NCBI RefSeq assembly: GCF_042850985.1
Contig: NZ_AP031415.1
Coordinates: 1,488,001-1,552,000, forward strand
DNA from: Allocoprobacillus sp002160865
Lineage (GTDB): Bacteria; Bacillota_I; Bacilli_A; Erysipelotrichales; Coprobacillaceae
Reading direction: 5' to 3'
DNA: 64,000 nucleotides
Shown here one piece after another: positions 26,732-35,947 of this stretch. Below the pieces are notes generated by a model, which did no database searches, was not told where the DNA came from, and saw only the letters and a program-made list of their open reading frames with translations. How positions within the stretch are numbered: position 1 is the first letter of the stretch; every line of letters starts with the position of its first letter. Position numbers and translations under genes: made by a program.

Positions 26732-27667
26732 TTATAATGTTGTTATCATGACTGTCATTTTTCCATCATAAGTCACTTCTTTTTGATCGCTACAGATAAT
26801 AAAATGATCACCCATTTTCACATCCATACCTTCCAATGTTCCTTCACCTTCTAGAACACTAACCAATTGGAATGGCTTATCATTTATAACAGTATTTTCT
26901 CCATCCATTCTATAACAATCCACTGTAAAGAATTCACTTTCTACATATCTTGTCTTTGAACCATGATCCAAATGACTGTTTGTAAAAAGTTTATTTGTTT
27001 CTAAATCAGCAGGAACATTTGTGACATCGATAGATTGTTGAACATGTAATTGTCTTTCATTACCATCTTTATCTTTACGGTGATAATCATAAACACGATA
27101 AGTAATATCTGATGATTGTTGTGCTTCATAGATTAATGAACCACTACATATAGCATGTAAAGTTCCAGAAGGAATATAGAAGAAATCTCCTTTATTAATT
27201 TCAAAAGAATTCAATAATTGATCATAATCATCATTTTCAATAGCTTTTATAAATTCTTCCTTCGTTTTGGCATGATGTCCCATAACCATTTTTGTTCCCT
27301 CATCAGCCTGTAATACATACCAGCATTCTGTCTTACCTAATGAATTTTCATGTTGAGCAGCATATTCATCATTAGGATGAACTTGAACAGATAAATCATC
27401 TTTCGCATCAATAATTTTGACTAAAAGTGGAAACTGTTGACCTTCGACATTTCCAAAAAGTTCACGGTGATTTTGCCATAACCATGACACTGTTTTTCCC
27501 TGATATTCTCCATCAGCAATCATACAATCCCCATTAGGATGACCAGAAATAGCCCAGCATTCTCCTGTTTGATCACTAGGAATATCATAGTTATAAACAT
27601 CTCTTAGCTTATGACCTCCCCAAATCATTTCTTTAAATACTGGTTGAATCTTTAAAATATGTCCCAT
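26732..27667 (-). CDS. manA: Mannose-6-phosphate isomerase, class I
   Basis: Zinc enzyme interconverting mannose-6-phosphate and fructose-6-phosphate in the cytoplasm. It has 311 residues, typical of the short Firmicute form. KEMIWGGHKLRDVYNYDIP at the start, DLSVQVHPNDEYA and GKTECWYVL carry the zinc ligands (Gln, His, Glu), and IPSGTLHAI the final His. ATG 27667, eight nt after AAAGGA, is the best start; TTG 27685 and ATG 27673 are in frame upstream. Its start overlaps the DUF523 gene by 35 nt. Confidence 0.95.
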   Translation of the reverse strand: MGHILKIQPVFKEMIWGGHKLRDVYNYDIPSDQTGECWAISGHPNGDCMIADGEYQGKTVSWLWQNHRELFGNVEGQQFPLLVKIIDAKDDLSVQVHPNDEYAAQHENSLGKTECWYVLQADEGTKMVMGHHAKTKEEFIKAIENDDYDQLLNSFEINKGDFFYIPSGTLHAICSGSLIYEAQQSSDITYRVYDYHRKDKDGNERQLHVQQSIDVTNVPADLETNKLFTNSHLDHGSKTRYVESEFFTVDCYRMDGENTVINDKPFQLVSVLEGEGTLEGMDVKMGDHFIICSDQKEVTYDGKMTVMITTL

Positions 27668-28127
27668 AATCATCTTCCTTTCCAATATATTTTAAGAATT
27701 CCTCAATTTGATTTTCATGAAAAAGCATAATACCATGTTCTTGGCACATCTTCGCAAAAACACCTTGTCCAGCAATCAACTGATGTTGAAAAGTACCATC
27801 ATAAATACCATCACATCCACAACTTGGACTTCTATATTTCAATAAAGCCACGTGAATATCATTTTTTATAAAAATATCTAAAGCTTTTTTTGCACCTGAC
27901 ACATATTCCTTTGTGACATCTTGATGATATTTCGTTTCCACAACAAGAGGATTCATAGACTGAATTTCAGCTGGATCACGAGGGATAGGAAGTCCACCCA
28001 GAACTTCTGGACAGACAGGTACAACTTGATGTTTTTCATTCATCTTGATAATGACTTCCACTGGATGACTTTTGCCATTATATGTACAACAAACACCTAA
28101 CAGACATTGACTGACACCTATTTTCAT
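27633..28127 (-). CDS. DUF523 family protein
   Basis: A 164-residue protein with IGVSQCLLGVCCTYNGKSH at the N-terminus, VPVCPEVLGGLPIPRDPAEI, and KYRSPSCGCDGIYDGTF. These cysteine-containing blocks define DUF523, a family of unknown function with likely metal or Fe-S ligands. It has no obvious ribosome site, but its ATG overlaps the HAD phosphatase stop by 4 nt (ATGA), so translation is probably coupled. The C-terminal 35 nt overlap manA. Confidence 0.88.
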   Translation of the reverse strand: MKIGVSQCLLGVCCTYNGKSHPVEVIIKMNEKHQVVPVCPEVLGGLPIPRDPAEIQSMNPLVVETKYHQDVTKEYVSGAKKALDIFIKNDIHVALLKYRSPSCGCDGIYDGTFQHQLIAGQGVFAKMCQEHGIMLFHENQIEEFLKYIGKEDDYGTYFKDSTSI

Positions 28128-28768
28128 CTTTGAATAATCTCCATAATTTGAGCTGGATTGTCAACAATATCATTGGCCCCAGCTTCTGTTAATTCCTGAC
28201 GTCCTCGAAATCCCCATGACACTCCAACAGAATCTATTTCGGCATTATATCCTGTATCGATATCAACTTGACTATCTCCAATAAATAAACAGTCTTTTTT
28301 ATCTAGTTTCATAGCCATTAAAGCCAGATAGGTAGATTGTGGATCAGGTTTGACTGGATAAAGATCTTGTTGTCCGTAAATAGCTACAAAAGTATCAGGA
28401 AACAACGTTTCAACAATCTTAATCGCTAATGCATGTGGTTTATTTGTAACTACAGACATTTTGATTCCTTTTGCTTTGAGATCATCAATCAGCTCTTTAA
28501 TCCCTTGATAAGGAAGTGTATGATCTAAACAATGTTGACGATAAATCTTTTGAAAATCATTTAAACATTCATCTAATAAATCTATATGTTCCTGTCCTAA
28601 TGCTCTTTCCATTAATTTTTTCACTCCATTACCAACAAATAAACGATATTGTGAAATATCATAGGTTGGTAAACCATGAAGTTTTAAGACTTCATTTGTT
28701 GATATAGCTAAATCTTCTATGGAATTGACTAAAGTTCCATCTAAATCAAATAAACATCCTTTTTTCAT
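28124..28768 (-). CDS. HAD family hydrolase, phosphoglycolate-phosphatase-like
   Basis: A 214-residue HAD phosphatase. FDLDGTLVNS (Asp8 nucleophile, Asp10 acid/base) is motif I; MSVVTNKP is motif II, KPDPQST gives the Lys of motif III, and FIGDSQVDIDTGYNA is motif IV. The helical cap between motifs I and II is the Gph/PpaX type, acting on small phosphates, but the substrate cannot be read from sequence. AAAGGAGG precedes the start. First gene of a HAD-DUF523-manA operon. Confidence 0.9.
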   Translation of the reverse strand: MKKGCLFDLDGTLVNSIEDLAISTNEVLKLHGLPTYDISQYRLFVGNGVKKLMERALGQEHIDLLDECLNDFQKIYRQHCLDHTLPYQGIKELIDDLKAKGIKMSVVTNKPHALAIKIVETLFPDTFVAIYGQQDLYPVKPDPQSTYLALMAMKLDKKDCLFIGDSQVDIDTGYNAEIDSVGVSWGFRGRQELTEAGANDIVDNPAQIMEIIQR

Positions 28769-28796
28769 AGAAACCTCCTTTGATATTATAACAGTA

Positions 28797-28824
28797 TTGA
28801 AAAAATAATGAAAGATGTTATAAT
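28797..28824 (+). promoter_or_regulatory. Predicted SigA promoter of small membrane protein gene
   Basis: TTGAAA (28797-28802), 16 nt, TATAAT (28819-28824), 27 nt before the start. Confidence 0.75.
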
Positions 28825-28850
28825 AACTTTATATTAAATGGGGTGAATTT

Positions 28851-29048
28851 ATGCAAAATAATCAATCAAGAAAATATACAGATATTTTTACATTTATTGG
28901 ATATACTATTGGTTTTTTATGTATTATCTGGTATTTTGTAGCTGGTGGTAATCCTTTTCTTCCAATCATTGGTGTTATCATTGTTTTTATTGGACGTTTT
29001 ATTGGATATGGTATTGATCGTATAATGGATTTAAAACAGGAAAAATAA
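28851..29048 (+). CDS. Small two-helix membrane protein, unknown
   Basis: A 65-residue protein with two hydrophobic segments (about 13-31 and 36-55), a GG turn between them, and charged ends (SRKYTD, DRIMDLKQEK). It has its own consensus promoter, GGGGTGA ribosome site and terminator, so it is a real gene. I do not recognise a family. Both ends should face the cytoplasm. Confidence 0.8.
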   Translation: MQNNQSRKYTDIFTFIGYTIGFLCIIWYFVAGGNPFLPIIGVIIVFIGRFIGYGIDRIMDLKQEK

Positions 29049-29082
29049 AGTGATAGATTCTTTTTGATCCTATCACTTTTAT
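29047..29082. terminator. Bidirectional terminator, small membrane gene / dacF-like gene
   Basis: AAAGTGATAG (29047-29056) pairs with CTATCACTTT (29070-29079) around a 13-nt loop. It contains parts of both stop codons. Confidence 0.85.
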
Positions 29083-30290
29083 TTATGACTCACTTTTCTT
29101 TTGATAAAAATAACAACAATAACCACACCACTTATCAAAGCAATAATGATTCCATAATAAGCGACTCTTTCAAACATTGTAAAAGATAAATCATCAGATA
29201 AAACCATATCGTATGAATAAAGACATTGTTCTTGATTATAGACCATAAGAGTGCCAATCTGTTCTCCTTTTTCCATTGGGGCTACAAGATAAGCATTTGT
29301 ATCTATTTGAAACTGTAAATCATCACTCGTCAAATCTTGGGGCACAATAATAGAAATCGTTTGCGGTGCTTTATATTTATAACGGAATTGAAAAGACTGT
29401 AAAACCCAATAATCAGCCATATCTTCATCTTTTTTATAGAGAATAACTTCATGATAATGATTGTGTAAATATTGACATACTGTAATGGCATCACGAACAT
29501 GATTTTGAGTGTATTGTCCTTTAGCGTAGGCTGTCACTAAAATAAACTGATGTCCTTCTAATGTCATTGTACTCGCTAATGTGAGTTGTGCTTCATCTGT
29601 AAAACCACTTTTAGCTCCATCAATCTGTGAAATATCTAAGTTAAAGGCGTTCTTTCCTCTTTGCAAAGAAGAAGACCAAGTATGATTTTTCATGGAACTC
29701 GTATATGTTCGAGCATTAAAAATTTCTTCAAAAAGTGGATTTTGTAAAGCATGATGTAAAATCATAGCCATATCATATGGTGTTGTATAATGTTGATTAT
29801 CGTGTAAACCTGTCACATTTGTAAAATGAGAATGTTGAAGCTGTAATTGTTCAACCAGTTGATTCATGGCTGATACAAGTTCGTCTGTTGAACCATAAGT
29901 TAAACGTGATAAAGCATTACAGGCATCAGCTCCAGATGGTAATAAAGCTCCATACAATAAATCTTCGTATGTAACCAGTTCTCCTGCATAAAAACCAGCT
30001 ACAGAAGCTCCTGCTTCATACAAACCTTTTAAATCTTCGTCAGTGACTCGTACCTTTTCATGAATATCTTCAATTTTATCCAATGCCAAGCTGACTGTTA
30101 AAATTTTTGTCATACTGGCAGGATAGATTTTTTCTTGACTGCCTTGATCCAAATAAACCATACTCGTCTGTTGATCATATAAATAAACATATTGTGAATG
30201 CAGTGTGACTTGGAATGAATCACTGGCAGATACGGGAATAATCTGTAGAAAAAGAATAAACGTTATCAAGATGGCTATAACTTTTTTCAT
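29079..30290 (-). CDS. D-alanyl-D-alanine carboxypeptidase, DacF-like (S11)
   Basis: Penicillin-binding protein that trims the terminal D-Ala of peptidoglycan pentapeptides. It has 403 residues: signal peptide 1-22 (ILFLQIIPVSA), the active-site tetrad SMTK at 59-62, and KSG at 227-229 in place of KTG. The SxN motif reads SGA at 119-121, so the usual Asn is missing; SGADA variants occur in clostridial members, so I do not call it inactive. A C-terminal helix (about 372-395) anchors it, followed by a basic tail. It overlaps the EamA gene by 4 nt. GGAGC precedes the ATG. Confidence 0.92.
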   Translation of the reverse strand: MKKVIAILITFILFLQIIPVSASDSFQVTLHSQYVYLYDQQTSMVYLDQGSQEKIYPASMTKILTVSLALDKIEDIHEKVRVTDEDLKGLYEAGASVAGFYAGELVTYEDLLYGALLPSGADACNALSRLTYGSTDELVSAMNQLVEQLQLQHSHFTNVTGLHDNQHYTTPYDMAMILHHALQNPLFEEIFNARTYTSSMKNHTWSSSLQRGKNAFNLDISQIDGAKSGFTDEAQLTLASTMTLEGHQFILVTAYAKGQYTQNHVRDAITVCQYLHNHYHEVILYKKDEDMADYWVLQSFQFRYKYKAPQTISIIVPQDLTSDDLQFQIDTNAYLVAPMEKGEQIGTLMVYNQEQCLYSYDMVLSDDLSFTMFERVAYYGIIIALISGVVIVVIFIKRKVSHK

Positions 30291-31168
30291 TGGCTTGCTC
30301 CTTTCTTTAGAAAAGATAACTTCGTTTCTGAAATAATAACTGCAATAAAGATTAAAACAAATCCTAACAAGACTTTTAATGTTAAAACTTCACCATAAAA
30401 TGCGATTGAAAATGCTACACCAAACACAGATTCTAAGGAAAGAATTAATGAAGCACGACATTCACTCGTATATTTTTGACCAGTTGTCTGACAAAACATT
30501 GTGAGTGCTGTCGCAAAAATAACAAGATAAAGAATTTGTAAATAGATTGATGATTGAATTTGAGTCATGATGGATAAATCTTCTGTTACCAACGCTAATA
30601 TCAAAGCCACTAAAGCGCCACCAATAAATTGAAGGGAAGTAAAAGCTCCACCATCAATGCCTTGAGAATATTTCTTAATCAAAAGAATATGCCCAGCATA
30701 TAAAAAACCTCCACATAATGTTAAAAAATCTCCCACATTCATTGTTAAATTTCCATCTAGGGACACACATCCAATTCCTAATATACAGATCAATGCAGCG
30801 ATAAAATGATAAATATCTGGTCTTTTACGATAAAATAACCACACCAGAAATGGCACAATAGCACAATAAACAGCTGTTAAAAAGGCGTTTTTCCCCGGTG
30901 TTGTATAATTCAATCCCCATGTCTGTACATAATAAGCACCAAACAGACAACTTCCGGTGATAAGTCCTCCTTTAATCTGCTGGAAATTTAATATTTTTAT
31001 TTTTTTGAAAAAAAGAAGTGATAATAAAAGAGCAGCTAAAGAAAATCTCAAAAAAAGCAAAACAGCGGGTGTTAAAAAATCAACTGCACTTTTCATAACA
31101 ATAAATGAACTTCCCCAAATTAAAGCAGCAATAAACAATAATATGCTTCCTTCTATATCTTTTTTCAT
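30287..31168 (-). CDS. EamA/DMT family transporter
   Basis: A 293-residue integral membrane protein with ten predicted helices in two EamA repeats. LLFIAALIWGSSFIVMKSAVDFLTP is the typical N-terminal start (W-G-S/T-S-F), and the second repeat contains GGFLYAGHILLIKKYS and SVFGVAFSIAFYGEVLT. Family members export amino acids or other metabolites; the substrate here is unknown. GGGG at a short distance precedes the ATG. It is the first gene of a pair with the carboxypeptidase. Confidence 0.9.
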   Translation of the reverse strand: MKKDIEGSILLFIAALIWGSSFIVMKSAVDFLTPAVLLFLRFSLAALLLSLLFFKKIKILNFQQIKGGLITGSCLFGAYYVQTWGLNYTTPGKNAFLTAVYCAIVPFLVWLFYRKRPDIYHFIAALICILGIGCVSLDGNLTMNVGDFLTLCGGFLYAGHILLIKKYSQGIDGGAFTSLQFIGGALVALILALVTEDLSIMTQIQSSIYLQILYLVIFATALTMFCQTTGQKYTSECRASLILSLESVFGVAFSIAFYGEVLTLKVLLGFVLIFIAVIISETKLSFLKKGASQ

Positions 31169-31185
31169 TTCAATCCCCTTTCAAA

Positions 31186-31210
31186 AAGAAATGGTACGAA
31201 TCGTACCATT
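31186..31210 (-). terminator. Terminator of ileS
   Basis: ATGGTAC (31191-31197) pairs with GTACCAT (31203-31209) around GAATC, with outer A/T pairs; the minus strand continues TTTCTTTTTG. Confidence 0.75.
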
Positions 31211-31215
31211 CTTTA

Positions 31216-33948
31216 TTAATCATTAATCACATCATGGCAGCGATGACACAATTCGCCTTCCATTTCAGATTCATCATAATAGTTCCAACATCTAGGACAT
31301 TGAACACCATTGAATTTTTCACTATGGATATAAGCTGTTTCATATTCTTCAAGATTTGTAGAATCATCCACAAGCTCAACTTTTGCCACAATAAACAATT
31401 GTTTTAAGACATCTTTTAAAGTTGACATATTTTGGTATGCATCTTTTAAACAAAGAGTCACTTTTGCTTCCATATTTGATTTAATAACTTTTGCATTTCT
31501 TAATTCTTCTAATGATTTTAAAACATCTTTTCTTAATAATAAGAAGTGTTGATAGAAGTCTTTCACTTCAGCTTCATGATCAATTGTTAATAATTCTGGT
31601 TTGGCTTCTAAGAAAATAGATTCAGCTTTATTTTCATCACAATGGAAATGATCATGTAATTCTTCACATGTAAAGACAAGAATTGGTGATAATAATTTCA
31701 TCATTGTTTTGGCATAATGATATAACACTGTTTGAACTTGTCTTCTTCTTAAGCTATCAGCTTTTTCAATATAAAGGATATCTTTTGTAAAGTCCATATA
31801 GAAAGCACTCAATGTATTTGTAAAGCAATTTAAAATCAATTGATTGGCTTCAGAAAAATCATAACGATCCATTGCATCAGTATATGCTCTCATTAAATCA
31901 TTAAGTTCTACAAGCATATATTGATCAACACCTTCAAGTTTTGAAACTTCAACAAGATCCTTTGCTTTAAAATCAGCTAAATTTCCTAAAACAAAACGCA
32001 TTGTATTTCTAATCTTACGATAGTTTTCAGCAATTTGTTTCATAATTTCATCAGAAATACGGACATCTGACTGATAAGCAACTGAAGTTGCCCATAACCT
32101 TAAGATATCTGCACCATATTGATTGACAAGTTTAATTGGATCAACAGTATTTCCTAATGATTTAGACATTTTATTTCCTTTACCATCTAAAACAAAGCCA
32201 TGTGATAAAACTGTCTTATAAGGTGCTTGACCATAAACAGCTGTTCCAATGATCAATGATGAGTTGAACCATCCACGATACTGATCACTACCTTCAAAGT
32301 ATAAATCAACTGGATAACGATATCCTCTTTCTTTCATACATCCTGTATGAGAAGATCCTGAATCAAACCACACATCCATGATATCTTTTTCTTTTTTAAA
32401 GATACCATTTGGTGAATGTTCATTTGTATATCCTTCTGGTAACAAGAATTTTTCATCTTTTTCAAACCAGATATTAGAACCATATTGTCTAAATAAGTCA
32501 GAAATATGTTTGAAAACTTCTTCTTCCATGATTGGTGTTCCATCTTCACAATAAATAATAGGAATAGGAACTCCCCAGCTTCTTTGACGAGAAATACACC
32601 AGTCACCACGATCTTTAATCATGTTGTAGATTCTAATATGACCCCATTCATTGAGCCATTCCACATGATCAATTTCATCTAATAATTTTTCTCTAATCTT
32701 ATCAATTGAACAGAACCATTGGTCAGTTGCTCTAAAGATAATTGGTTTTTTTGTACGCCAGTCATGAGGGTAACTATGTGTAATGAATTCAAGCTTTAAT
32801 AACACTCCTAATTCATCAAGTTTTAAAGTGACTGTTTTATTCGCATCATCAACATATTGACCAGCTAACCATTCACCACAGTCTTCCATCATGCAACCGT
32901 GTTCATCTACGTTACAATAAATATCTAAACCATATTTTTGACCAACAATAAAGTCATCCATACCAAATCCAGGAGCAGTATGAACACATCCTGTACCTGC
33001 TTCAGCCGTAACATGATCTCCTAAGATAACTAATGATTCACGATCATATAATGGATGTTGACAAGTAATCATTTCTAATTCTTGTCCCTTAAATGTTTTT
33101 AAAATCTGTTTTTCTTTTAATTCAAATTTTTCCCATAAAGAATCAACCAATTCTTCTAAGACAATCAATTTTCCTTTTTCACTTTGAACAAGTGCATACG
33201 TATAATCGGCATTTAAACAAATCGCAAGGTTTGCTGGAATTGTCCAAGGTGTTGTTGTCCAAATGACAAAGCTTGTATCTGTATCTAAAATACCTTTGCC
33301 ATCTTTAACCTGGAATTTCACAAAAATAGTTGGACTTTTGACATCATGATATTCCACTTCTGCTTCAGCTAAAGCAGATTCACTTGATGGTGACCAATAG
33401 ACTGGTTTTAATCCTTTATAGATTAAACCATCCATCGCCATCTTTGCGAAAACATCAATTTGATTGGCTTCAAATTCTGGTAATAATGTTAAATAGGGAT
33501 GATCATAATCAGCAAATGTTCCGACACGAATACATTGTTCTTTTTGAATGTCAACTTGTTTTAAAGCATATTCATAACATTTTTTTCTAAATTCAGCTGT
33601 ACTTAATTCTTTACGATTGACACCTAATTTTTGAATAGCATTTTCAATTGGTAAACCATGAGTATCCCATCCAGGAATATAGGGTGTATACAATCCTAAC
33701 ATGTTTTTATAACGACAAATCACGTCTTTAATAATTTTATTTAACATATGTCCTGTATGCATATTTCCATTGGCATATGGAGGACCATCATGGAAAACAA
33801 AGTCATCGTGTCCTTCATTTTGTTTGATGACTTTTTCATACATTTTGTTTTCTTGCCATCTTTGAACATAACCTGGTTCCTTTTTAGGAAGATTTCCACG
33901 CATTTCAAAGTCTGTTTTAGGCATCAATAATGTGTCTTTATAATTCAT
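31216..33948 (-). CDS. ileS: Isoleucyl-tRNA synthetase
   Basis: Charges tRNA-Ile. It has 910 residues, the usual bacterial length. The HIGH motif reads HTGH (64-67) in PPYANGNMHTGHMLN, and KMSKS is near residue 592 in GKGNKMSKSLGNTVDP. WVVS-type editing-domain blocks such as FVIWTTTPWTIPANLAI are present, and the C-terminal zinc site is CPRCWNYY plus CHRCHD (about 884-906), which marks the bacterial type 1 enzyme. Expression is controlled by a T-box leader at 33971-34160. Confidence 0.98.
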   Translation of the reverse strand: MNYKDTLLMPKTDFEMRGNLPKKEPGYVQRWQENKMYEKVIKQNEGHDDFVFHDGPPYANGNMHTGHMLNKIIKDVICRYKNMLGLYTPYIPGWDTHGLPIENAIQKLGVNRKELSTAEFRKKCYEYALKQVDIQKEQCIRVGTFADYDHPYLTLLPEFEANQIDVFAKMAMDGLIYKGLKPVYWSPSSESALAEAEVEYHDVKSPTIFVKFQVKDGKGILDTDTSFVIWTTTPWTIPANLAICLNADYTYALVQSEKGKLIVLEELVDSLWEKFELKEKQILKTFKGQELEMITCQHPLYDRESLVILGDHVTAEAGTGCVHTAPGFGMDDFIVGQKYGLDIYCNVDEHGCMMEDCGEWLAGQYVDDANKTVTLKLDELGVLLKLEFITHSYPHDWRTKKPIIFRATDQWFCSIDKIREKLLDEIDHVEWLNEWGHIRIYNMIKDRGDWCISRQRSWGVPIPIIYCEDGTPIMEEEVFKHISDLFRQYGSNIWFEKDEKFLLPEGYTNEHSPNGIFKKEKDIMDVWFDSGSSHTGCMKERGYRYPVDLYFEGSDQYRGWFNSSLIIGTAVYGQAPYKTVLSHGFVLDGKGNKMSKSLGNTVDPIKLVNQYGADILRLWATSVAYQSDVRISDEIMKQIAENYRKIRNTMRFVLGNLADFKAKDLVEVSKLEGVDQYMLVELNDLMRAYTDAMDRYDFSEANQLILNCFTNTLSAFYMDFTKDILYIEKADSLRRRQVQTVLYHYAKTMMKLLSPILVFTCEELHDHFHCDENKAESIFLEAKPELLTIDHEAEVKDFYQHFLLLRKDVLKSLEELRNAKVIKSNMEAKVTLCLKDAYQNMSTLKDVLKQLFIVAKVELVDDSTNLEEYETAYIHSEKFNGVQCPRCWNYYDESEMEGELCHRCHDVIND

Positions 33949-33970
33949 TTTATTCCTTCCTTTCTCAAAT

Positions 33971-34160
33971 AAAAAAACGTCCTGTTAAAGGACGTGATGA
34001 CGCGGTACCACCTTTATTCATATCATAAAGATATGCTCTCTATATCTTAACGCGATGAACGTCTTATCCTACTTGATTTCAGATAAGCTACTCTCAGGCC
34101 GATTCATTATAAGTTCCCCTTATTTGCTTTTCACCAACCGCAAACTCTCTGTAAGCTTTC
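33971..34160 (-). promoter_or_regulatory. T-box riboswitch of ileS
   Basis: On the minus strand the leader contains the T-box core GGTGGTACCGCG (34012-34001), which binds the free 3' end of uncharged tRNA, then a terminator hairpin ACGTCCT/AGGACGT (33995-33977) with six T residues. The Stem I region occupies about 34060-34160. An AUC triplet in GAAUC (34105-34101) is the best candidate isoleucine specifier; its position in the specifier loop was not verified by folding. Uncharged tRNA-Ile should favour antitermination. Confidence 0.92.
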
Positions 34161-34161
34161 C

Positions 34162-34614
34162 TTATAAACTGTCCTTGTCATTGTATTTGTTTTCTTGTTC
34201 TTCTTTAATTAAACTGAAAATTTCTGATTTGTCAATAGTTTCTAACATTTCTTTGCTCATTTTTACAACATTTGCTCTAAAATCAATAGCTTCCTGTTTA
34301 AACGTATCCATATCCTTAGACAAACCACGCACATATTCCATTGATTCTTTTAAAATCATATTGGCATTTCGTTTGGCTTTTTCAATCAATTCACTAGCCT
34401 CTTTTAAAGCTAGTCTGGCAATTTCTTCATTCGTCTTTTCATGAACTGATATCTTTTTCGTAAGTAAAGTGTTTTGTTCTTTTAAATCAGTCATTTCTTC
34501 TTCCATAGACTGAATAACTTCTTTTTGTTTTTCAATTTCCTGTTTTAATTCTTGAATACGGTCATTCACCTCAACAATATTATAACCACGAAATTGCTTA
34601 TCAAATTGTTCCAA
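34162..34614 (-). CDS. DivIVA-like coiled-coil cell-division protein
   Basis: About 150 residues, almost all helical and rich in Glu and Lys, with N-terminal FDKQFRGYNIVEVNDRIQEL, the DivIVA membrane-curvature domain (F-x-x-x-F-RGY-x-x-x-EV), then a coiled coil to about residue 135. Likely a pole or septum scaffold. A TTG start at 34614 has a fine GAGGTGG five nt upstream; GTG 34644 overlaps ylmH by 20 nt and has no ribosome site. It lies between ylmH and ileS, as divIVA does in Bacillus. Confidence 0.85.
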   Translation of the reverse strand: MEQFDKQFRGYNIVEVNDRIQELKQEIEKQKEVIQSMEEEMTDLKEQNTLLTKKISVHEKTNEEIARLALKEASELIEKAKRNANMILKESMEYVRGLSKDMDTFKQEAIDFRANVVKMSKEMLETIDKSEIFSLIKEEQENKYNDKDSL

Positions 34615-34624
34615 TCTTTCCACC

Positions 34625-35374
34625 TCACTTATAAAAGTATCCACTTACAACATGATTTCCCTGTCTAGTTTGTTTATTTTCATCGACAATCTTAACACGA
34701 CCATGATGTTTAAAAGATACCATATCATTATTATGACACAAATAACTCACTTCTTCAACAATTTTATAATTGACTTTGACATGCCCACTACGAATAGCCT
34801 CACTGGCTAATTGACGAGAAACCTTAAACATGGCAGACACCACTTTATCTAAACGCATACTTGATAAAATAAAAGAACGTGATATATAATCATGAACAAT
34901 TTCAATATCTTCATGACATTCCTGTAAACGCACTTTTGCTTTTTTTATCTGTTTTAATGTTTGAGCAATATAGGGATAAGTTTGTTTTGTACAAGCAAAA
35001 AAGCAACGTTGACCATCATCAATATCCCCAATACATTCACGTTTAATACCTAAATTCATCAATGCCCCTAATATATCTTTGTGATGTATTTTTCCAAACT
35101 GTTGATGATAAAGAATTTCTACCAGCTGTATTTCAAAATCATCTTTATCAATCATATAGTAATCAGGACAGATAATCATACGCTGATTTTCAGCATTGAG
35201 AAAACCACCAAAGCTTTCAATTTTTAATTCTTTACCAATAACACTTTTAACAATTTCTCTTTCATGTGGATTATAGAAAGGTGTTAAAATCATACGTTGA
35301 TGCTGTAAAGCCTGAAATTGATAATCTAAAATTTTCTTAACAAAAACTTCGTCACCTTTAAAATGTTCTAACAT
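34625..35374 (-). CDS. ylmH: YlmH family S4-domain RNA-binding protein
   Basis: A 249-residue protein with an N-terminal YlmH domain and an S4 RNA-binding domain near 178-240 (SSMRLDKVVSAMFKVSRQLASEAIRSGHVKVNYK). YlmH binds 50S subunits with stalled peptidyl-tRNA and can act in ribosome rescue parallel to RqcH, also in this window. The ATG at 35374 has no Shine-Dalgarno sequence and lies 12 nt after the sepF terminator stem; an in-frame TGA upstream rules out a longer frame beyond a TTG at 35377. Confidence 0.92.
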   Translation of the reverse strand: MLEHFKGDEVFVKKILDYQFQALQHQRMILTPFYNPHEREIVKSVIGKELKIESFGGFLNAENQRMIICPDYYMIDKDDFEIQLVEILYHQQFGKIHHKDILGALMNLGIKRECIGDIDDGQRCFFACTKQTYPYIAQTLKQIKKAKVRLQECHEDIEIVHDYISRSFILSSMRLDKVVSAMFKVSRQLASEAIRSGHVKVNYKIVEEVSYLCHNNDMVSFKHHGRVKIVDENKQTRQGNHVVSGYFYK

Positions 35375-35378
35375 CAAT

Positions 35379-35417
35379 CAAAAAGAAAGTATTAGTAAGC
35401 AAAGCTTACTAATACTT
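35379..35417 (-). terminator. Terminator of sepF
   Basis: Perfect 14-bp stem (35387-35400 / 35404-35417) with an AAA loop and minus-strand TTTCTTTTTG after it. It lies immediately before ylmH. Confidence 0.85.
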
Positions 35418-35419
35418 GT

Positions 35420-35854
35420 TTATTCTTCTTTTTCAGACTCATCCATTGTAATATTGCCAGATACGCCAATATTTTTAGGAGTACATAAGAAAATTTTAGG
35501 TCCAATTTGTTGAATATCACCTTCAATTGCAAAAATAACACCACTTAAGAAATCAATCACACGTTTTGACTGTTCTTTTTGTAAACGATGCAAATTCACA
35601 ACTGCTGCTCTTTTTTGTTTTAAATACGTCGCAATTTCCTGTGTTTCTTTATATGCACGTGGTTCAAACAAAATCAAATGACTATCTTTATTTGCACTTA
35701 ATGCTTTCATTGCATCAGTTGTTTTTGTAGATTTTGCTTTTTCAAACAAACTTGTTTTTCCATTGTCTTCTTCCTGATCTATTTCTTGATTTTCATAAAC
35801 ATCATCATCGTCTTCTTCAAAAAACCATTTCTTTACTTTTTCACCGTATCCCAT
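35420..35854 (-). CDS. sepF: Cell division protein SepF
   Basis: A 144-residue FtsZ-binding membrane anchor for the division ring. The acidic N-terminus (EEDDDDVYENQEIDQEED) follows an amphipathic start (GYGEKVKKWFF), and the core SepF fold is at about 58-135: LILFEPRAYKETQEIATYLKQ, VVNLHRLQKEQSKRVIDFLSG, IQQIGPKIFLCTP. AAGGAGG precedes the ATG. A TATAAT at 35887-35882 suggests its own promoter, separate from the sporulation genes upstream. Confidence 0.96.
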   Translation of the reverse strand: MGYGEKVKKWFFEEDDDDVYENQEIDQEEDNGKTSLFEKAKSTKTTDAMKALSANKDSHLILFEPRAYKETQEIATYLKQKRAAVVNLHRLQKEQSKRVIDFLSGVIFAIEGDIQQIGPKIFLCTPKNIGVSGNITMDESEKEE

Positions 35855-35947
35855 GAGGTAACCTCCTTACATCTATACATCATTATATCATATAATATGT
35901 ATGAAAAAAAGAGGAAAATACGGGAAATATTACATCACTTAAAGGAT

